DNA of 26,346 bases, taken from an uncultured Bacilli bacterium (GTDB lineage: Bacteria; Bacillota_I; Bacilli_A; RF39; UBA660). The DNA lies in contig CALVIA010000003.1 of assembly GCA_944329255.1 (NCBI GenBank), forward strand, positions 1 to 26,346, written 5' to 3'. Position 1 is the first letter of the stretch; the number at the start of each line of letters is the position of its first letter. The translations under genes and the position numbers were made by a program. This document shows positions 22,714 to 26,346 of this stretch, one piece after another. The notes below the pieces were generated by a model. It did not search any database. It was not told the origin of the DNA and was given only the letters and a program-made list of their open reading frames with translations.

Positions 22714-23115
22714 CTATTGAATTATTTCAATATCAGAAATATCTGTCATTTTAATTTTTGTATTATCAATTAATGTAATTATGCAATTATATTCATCAAT
22801 TTTTTTTATTTTATTTACTATTACTTTATAATTACCTTTTTCATTATTAATTTCTTTTTCAAAATATTTAATTTTTACTAAATTATTTTGTTTATTATTG
22901 TTTAAAATATTTAATAAATTATTTATATTTTGTTTTTTTTCATTTGATAAAATAACTCTATCATTTAATATTTTTTCTACTTCTTTTATTTCATTTTCAA
23001 ATCCTTTTAGTGCTTGAAATGATGCAAATTGTGCTGCTCTTTCATACATTGTTAAATTTTTTCTATCATAATTCTTTTTATATTTCTTATTAATTATTTT
23101 ATCATATTTATTCAT
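22714..23115 (-). CDS. YolD-like protein, partner of the Y-family polymerase
   Basis: YolD-like proteins are encoded beside UvrX/YqjW-type polymerases and are regarded as functional analogues of UmuD. This one has 133 residues: a basic N-terminus, the family motif MYERAAQFASFQALKGFENEIKE (about 23-45), a helical stretch, and a C-terminal beta region (IDEYNCIITLIDNTKIKMTDISDIEII). The start is ATG 23115, which overlaps the polymerase stop by 8 bases with GGTGG before it; the ATG at 23160 would lie inside the polymerase gene and is less likely. The overlap suggests coupled translation with the polymerase. Confidence 0.85.
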   Translation of the reverse strand: MNKYDKIINKKYKKNYDRKNLTMYERAAQFASFQALKGFENEIKEVEKILNDRVILSNEKKQNINNLLNILNNNKQNNLVKIKYFEKEINNEKGNYKVIVNKIKKIDEYNCIITLIDNTKIKMTDISDIEIIQ

Positions 23116-24610
23116 TATGTCCACCAACTTGTTTATTTCTTTCAATTGCAGTAGATCCATCTTCTAAACTTATTGCTTTTAATATTGAATTTTTCCCATA
23201 TTTTTTTTTAATATTTATTATTGCCTTTTGAATTTCTTTTTCGTTTATTTCATTTTCTATTTCTTTTTTATTTTTTTCATTTTCTTCTTCATAATTTGAA
23301 AATATATCAAATTGAATATTATGATTTTCTCTATTTTTCCCATCATCTTCAATTAATTTATTAAATGATATATTAATTTTTCTAATTAATAAAATTGGAT
23401 TTACTATATTTTCGTATAATTTTAAAATATTTTTTATTATTATTTCTGATGAAGATGTATATTTTTCTAAATTAATTGTACCATGAGAAGGTTTTGGAAC
23501 ATTTCTTCCATAACTATCTTTTACAATAATTCCATCATATTTTTTTCTTATATTTGAATTAAAAAGGTTTTCTATATCATAATTTATCGTTAATGTTATT
23601 TGATTTGTTAAAAATTTTTTTTCTACCAAATCTAGTGACAATGAATCAGCCATTTCTTTTAAAATTATTTTTGCTTTATTAAAATCATATGGTGAGTGTA
23701 AAACTTGGCCAGAAGAAATACTTGTTGTTTTTGGTTTGTATGACTTTATATCTTTTATTGTACATGGCTCATATCCCCAAGAGTGATCAATTAATAATTC
23801 TGCATTTACACCAAATAGCTTATATAATAAATCTTCATTATTTAAAGAACATAATGCAATATCCCCCATAGTATATATTCCATATTTATATAATTGATTT
23901 GCAATCCCTTTACCTACTCTCCATATATCTGTAATAGGAGTATGATTCCATATTTCTTTTCTATATGTATACTCATTTAAACATGCAATTCTTACTCCAA
24001 ACTCATTAGGTTTTACATGTTTTGCAACGACATCCATAGCTACTTTAGCAAGAAATAAATTTGTTCCAATTCCGGCTGTTGCAGTAATATTTGTATTTTT
24101 ATAAACATCTTTTATAATTTCAGTTGTTAACTCTATTGGAGTTTTTTTATAATATTTTAGGTAATTAGTTAAATCAATAAATACTTCATCAATCGAATAA
24201 ACATATAAGTCATCTTTTGAAACATATTTTAAATATATATCTATTATTTTTGCACTATATTTCATGTATGTTGCCATTTGTGGTTTAGCTATTATATAAT
24301 CGATTTCTAAATATTTGTTTTTTTCTAATTTTAAACTGTCAAATGATTTACCATTCATTTTATAATTACATTCTTTTTTTCTTTTATTATTTTCTTCTTT
24401 AATTTTATGAACGACTTCAAATAATCTCGAACGCCCTTTTAAACCATATTTTTTCAATGATGGTGTTATTGCTAAGCATATTGTTTTTTCTGTTCTAGTA
24501 TTATCAGCAACAACAAGATTTGTTGTTAAAGGGTCTAGATTTCTATTTACACATTCTACTGACGCATAAAAACTTTTTAAATCAATGCATACATATATTC
24601 TATTATTCAT
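23108..24610 (-). CDS. Y-family translesion DNA polymerase (UvrX/UmuC-like)
   Basis: Error-prone polymerase that copies past damaged bases. The 500 residues are typical of the Gram-positive UvrX group. Metal ligands are seen at Asp10 (IDLKSFYASVEC) and Asp141-Glu142 (YSIDEVFIDL); the aromatic pair FY (14-15) is at the steric-gate position. QFDIF (433-437) looks like a sliding-clamp binding motif. The C-terminal pattern KKYGKNSILKAISLEDGSTAIERNKQVGGH is characteristic of the group and precedes the YolD-like start. ATG 24610 follows AGGGTG; GTG 24619 overlaps that Shine-Dalgarno. No clear LexA box was found in the short gap before it. Confidence 0.95.
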   Translation of the reverse strand: MNNRIYVCIDLKSFYASVECVNRNLDPLTTNLVVADNTRTEKTICLAITPSLKKYGLKGRSRLFEVVHKIKEENNKRKKECNYKMNGKSFDSLKLEKNKYLEIDYIIAKPQMATYMKYSAKIIDIYLKYVSKDDLYVYSIDEVFIDLTNYLKYYKKTPIELTTEIIKDVYKNTNITATAGIGTNLFLAKVAMDVVAKHVKPNEFGVRIACLNEYTYRKEIWNHTPITDIWRVGKGIANQLYKYGIYTMGDIALCSLNNEDLLYKLFGVNAELLIDHSWGYEPCTIKDIKSYKPKTTSISSGQVLHSPYDFNKAKIILKEMADSLSLDLVEKKFLTNQITLTINYDIENLFNSNIRKKYDGIIVKDSYGRNVPKPSHGTINLEKYTSSSEIIIKNILKLYENIVNPILLIRKINISFNKLIEDDGKNRENHNIQFDIFSNYEEENEKNKKEIENEINEKEIQKAIINIKKKYGKNSILKAISLEDGSTAIERNKQVGGHNE

Positions 24611-24644
24611 ATAAAACACCCTATTAATTAGTATATAAAATATT

Positions 24645-26288
24645 TTACTTGTTTAAACTATTTTCTAAATTATTGTAATAATTAACATAGTTTTCTATTA
24701 TATCATCATTTATAATAGTTGCTTTCTTTTCACCATTTTCGATATATACATATATAGGATTACTATTTTCTTTACTAAAATATGATTTTGGCAATACATT
24801 ACCGTAATATTCATATGTATCTTTTAAATAATTATTACTATTTAATAATTTTTCATTGCCTGTTTTTAGATCAATACAATATATCATATTATTTAAATAT
24901 GGTAGTAATTCTAAATCGTCAAAAATACTATACCCTTTTATATTATTATAAAAATATTCAATATCTTTGATGGAGTTTTCTATTTTTGTAATTGGTTGTA
25001 TATTATCATTTAGTGCAATTGAATTAATATTATCCACTAACTGATATGATTTATTAATTTGAGCATTTCCATTGTAATTTTTTTCAATTTCATATAGTTT
25101 ATCTGCTATTAAATCTATTTTTGCTGGATTAAATTCAAATTCTCTTAATGTTTCCATTGGTAAAATATTTGCAATTGCATAATAAAATGATATATATTGA
25201 CTATACCCTGATGAAAAACCATTATCCCAATAAATATAATATAACATATCTGCATCTGTTTTTGGTTCTTCTAACTTATTTTGGTTAAACAAATCTTTAG
25301 TTACAGGATTTAATAACTCATACCCATCTATTAATTTATTATTATACATATATATTAAAGTTTCCCTTGCAAAAAATTCATTACTCAATTCTCCAATAAA
25401 GTTTTTAGAATTATTTTGTAATACATGTAAAAATTCATGAATAAATGTACATTTATTTAAATTTTCAAAAGATTCAGCATTAAATGTTATTTCATTATTT
25501 GAAGCATCATACATTCCGTTAATGTTAACCTGCATTTTATCATAATTAATTTTTAAACTGCTTAATCTTTCTTTTATTAATTCAATGTCCATATAAGTAT
25601 AATTTTGTTCAAAAACAAATTTCATTTTATTAATAAAATTTTTTTCTTCATCACTTAAATTTTTATTATTATTAATAATGCTTTCAATTTCATTATAGTT
25701 GAATTCTACACTTATATTATTTTCTTCATTAATTAAAGTATATTCAGTTGGTTCTGTATAATCAATTGATGAATTCGCATAAGTAGGGATACCTATATCA
25801 TCAACTTTTTTTATATTGTTTATATTAAAATTTAATAAAGCACTACATAAATTTGCTGCAACTAAAACAATAAATACTTTTTTACCAACTTTTATAAACT
25901 TTTGATAAAATTTGTTATCATTTGTGTTGTTTGTTCCATTTTGGGAATAAATTAATGATGGAGTATCATTATACATAAAATTTAATTGTATGTTGTCTTT
26001 ATTATTGTATATACCATTTTTAGGAATCCAAAAATAATTAGAATTTTTTTTATCAAAAAATAAACTATAAATATTTTGGTTTATTTCTAATTCTTTTATA
26101 TATACTGAATTATTTTTATTTATTGTTAATTTAGCATATATACTTTTTAGCATATTTGTTTCTTCCGTAGTCAAATTATAGTTTTTTTCATTACTATTAT
26201 TCATTTTATAAAAAACTAAATTATTATTTAGAACAGCAATAAAATATAATTCATTTTCATAAGTAAATTTTGCAATAATATAATTCAT
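24645..26288 (-). CDS. Membrane-anchored HExxH metallopeptidase-like protein, unknown substrate
   Basis: A 547-residue protein with no N-terminal signal peptide. Residues 1-130 are a cytoplasmic-type region. One membrane segment lies at about 134-155. The rest would face outside. The outer part carries FIHEFLHVLQN (His284, Glu285, His288), a gluzincin-type zinc site. Third-ligand candidates are in GELSNEFFARE (Glu300, Glu304 or Glu309); the spacing to Glu309 (21 after the second His) fits the longer gluzincin spacing. I cannot name the family. The internal anchor gives a layout recalling transmembrane sensors that join an inner domain to an outer protease-like domain. AGAGGT precedes the ATG, 35 bases downstream of the polymerase operon's end on the other side. 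Catalytic activity is inference. Confidence 0.75.
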   Translation of the reverse strand: MNYIIAKFTYENELYFIAVLNNNLVFYKMNNSNEKNYNLTTEETNMLKSIYAKLTINKNNSVYIKELEINQNIYSLFFDKKNSNYFWIPKNGIYNNKDNIQLNFMYNDTPSLIYSQNGTNNTNDNKFYQKFIKVGKKVFIVLVAANLCSALLNFNINNIKKVDDIGIPTYANSSIDYTEPTEYTLINEENNISVEFNYNEIESIINNNKNLSDEEKNFINKMKFVFEQNYTYMDIELIKERLSSLKINYDKMQVNINGMYDASNNEITFNAESFENLNKCTFIHEFLHVLQNNSKNFIGELSNEFFARETLIYMYNNKLIDGYELLNPVTKDLFNQNKLEEPKTDADMLYYIYWDNGFSSGYSQYISFYYAIANILPMETLREFEFNPAKIDLIADKLYEIEKNYNGNAQINKSYQLVDNINSIALNDNIQPITKIENSIKDIEYFYNNIKGYSIFDDLELLPYLNNMIYCIDLKTGNEKLLNSNNYLKDTYEYYGNVLPKSYFSKENSNPIYVYIENGEKKATIINDDIIENYVNYYNNLENSLNK

Positions 26289-26346
26289 ATTTTACCTCTT
26301 TATAAACTTTATTTTCGTACTATATATATAATAACACAAAAAAAAA

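Noticed and set aside
1..26346. Mycoplasma genetic code (TGA as Trp)
   Set aside because: All genes are full length with TGG for Trp and none needs a TGA read-through.
1..26346. tRNA genes, CRISPR arrays, insertion sequences, phage genes
   Set aside because: No T-loop consensus, spaced repeats, transposase motifs or structural phage genes were found; the ATPase cassette resembles some phage-linked families but lacks any other phage gene.

Overview
The window is very AT-rich and gene-dense. It looks like chromosome from a Firmicute of the Bacilli with a compact genome. Trp is written TGG throughout and no gene needs TGA as sense, so the Mycoplasma code is not used. Family content (PBP2-rpmG, efp, sepF-divIVA-ileS with a T-box, MnmA, SpoIIIAH, SpoIVB, SpoIIM) suggests a gut-type, reduced Bacilli lineage near the RF39/Erysipelotrichales/Acholeplasmatales neighbourhood. 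That placement is inference; no rRNA or tRNA gene was seen.

Left part (1-8110). On the + strand are the end of a class B penicillin-binding protein, rpmG (L33), efp, spoIIIAH, spoIVB and a small coiled-coil membrane protein. This last gene converges on an AI-2E-family permease, whose upstream partner is an unlisted 31-codon membrane peptide. Divergent from these come spoIIM and mnmA. Three sporulation or engulfment proteins thus lie within about 4.5 kb. spoIIIAH sits directly after efp, as if the ancestral efp-spoIIIAA-AH locus had lost AA to AG at this site.

Accessory part (8111-16372). A 528-aa protein of unknown function (possible Rossmann/TIR-like N-terminus, TPR-like C-terminal half) is followed by an XRE-type regulator. 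The regulator's promoter is threaded through inverted repeats that also form the upstream terminator. Facing it is a tightly coupled four-gene minus-strand operon: TelA-like protein, beta-rich unknown protein, coiled-coil plus MoxR/CobS-type AAA+ ATPase, and a 301-aa protein resembling a family seen beside such ATPases. A promoter with a palindrome at the predicted start site and a structured, terminator-containing leader precede it. This cassette is the best candidate for an undescribed system.

Right part (16373-26346), all on the minus strand: ileS, a type 2 isoleucyl-tRNA synthetase with a swapped signature motif (GVHH for HxGH), under an Ile T-box; divIVA and sepF (a shortened dcw-distal cluster lacking ylmG/ylmH here); a slipin-like SPFH protein; rubrerythrin; a damage-tolerance operon of Y-family polymerase, YolD-like protein and flavodoxin-like protein; and a membrane-anchored HExxH protein of unknown substrate.

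No insertion sequence, CRISPR array, phage structural gene or tRNA was found. There is no gene-free stretch over 300 bases; the longest gaps hold the T-box (19523-19743) and the telA operon leader (16192-16408).
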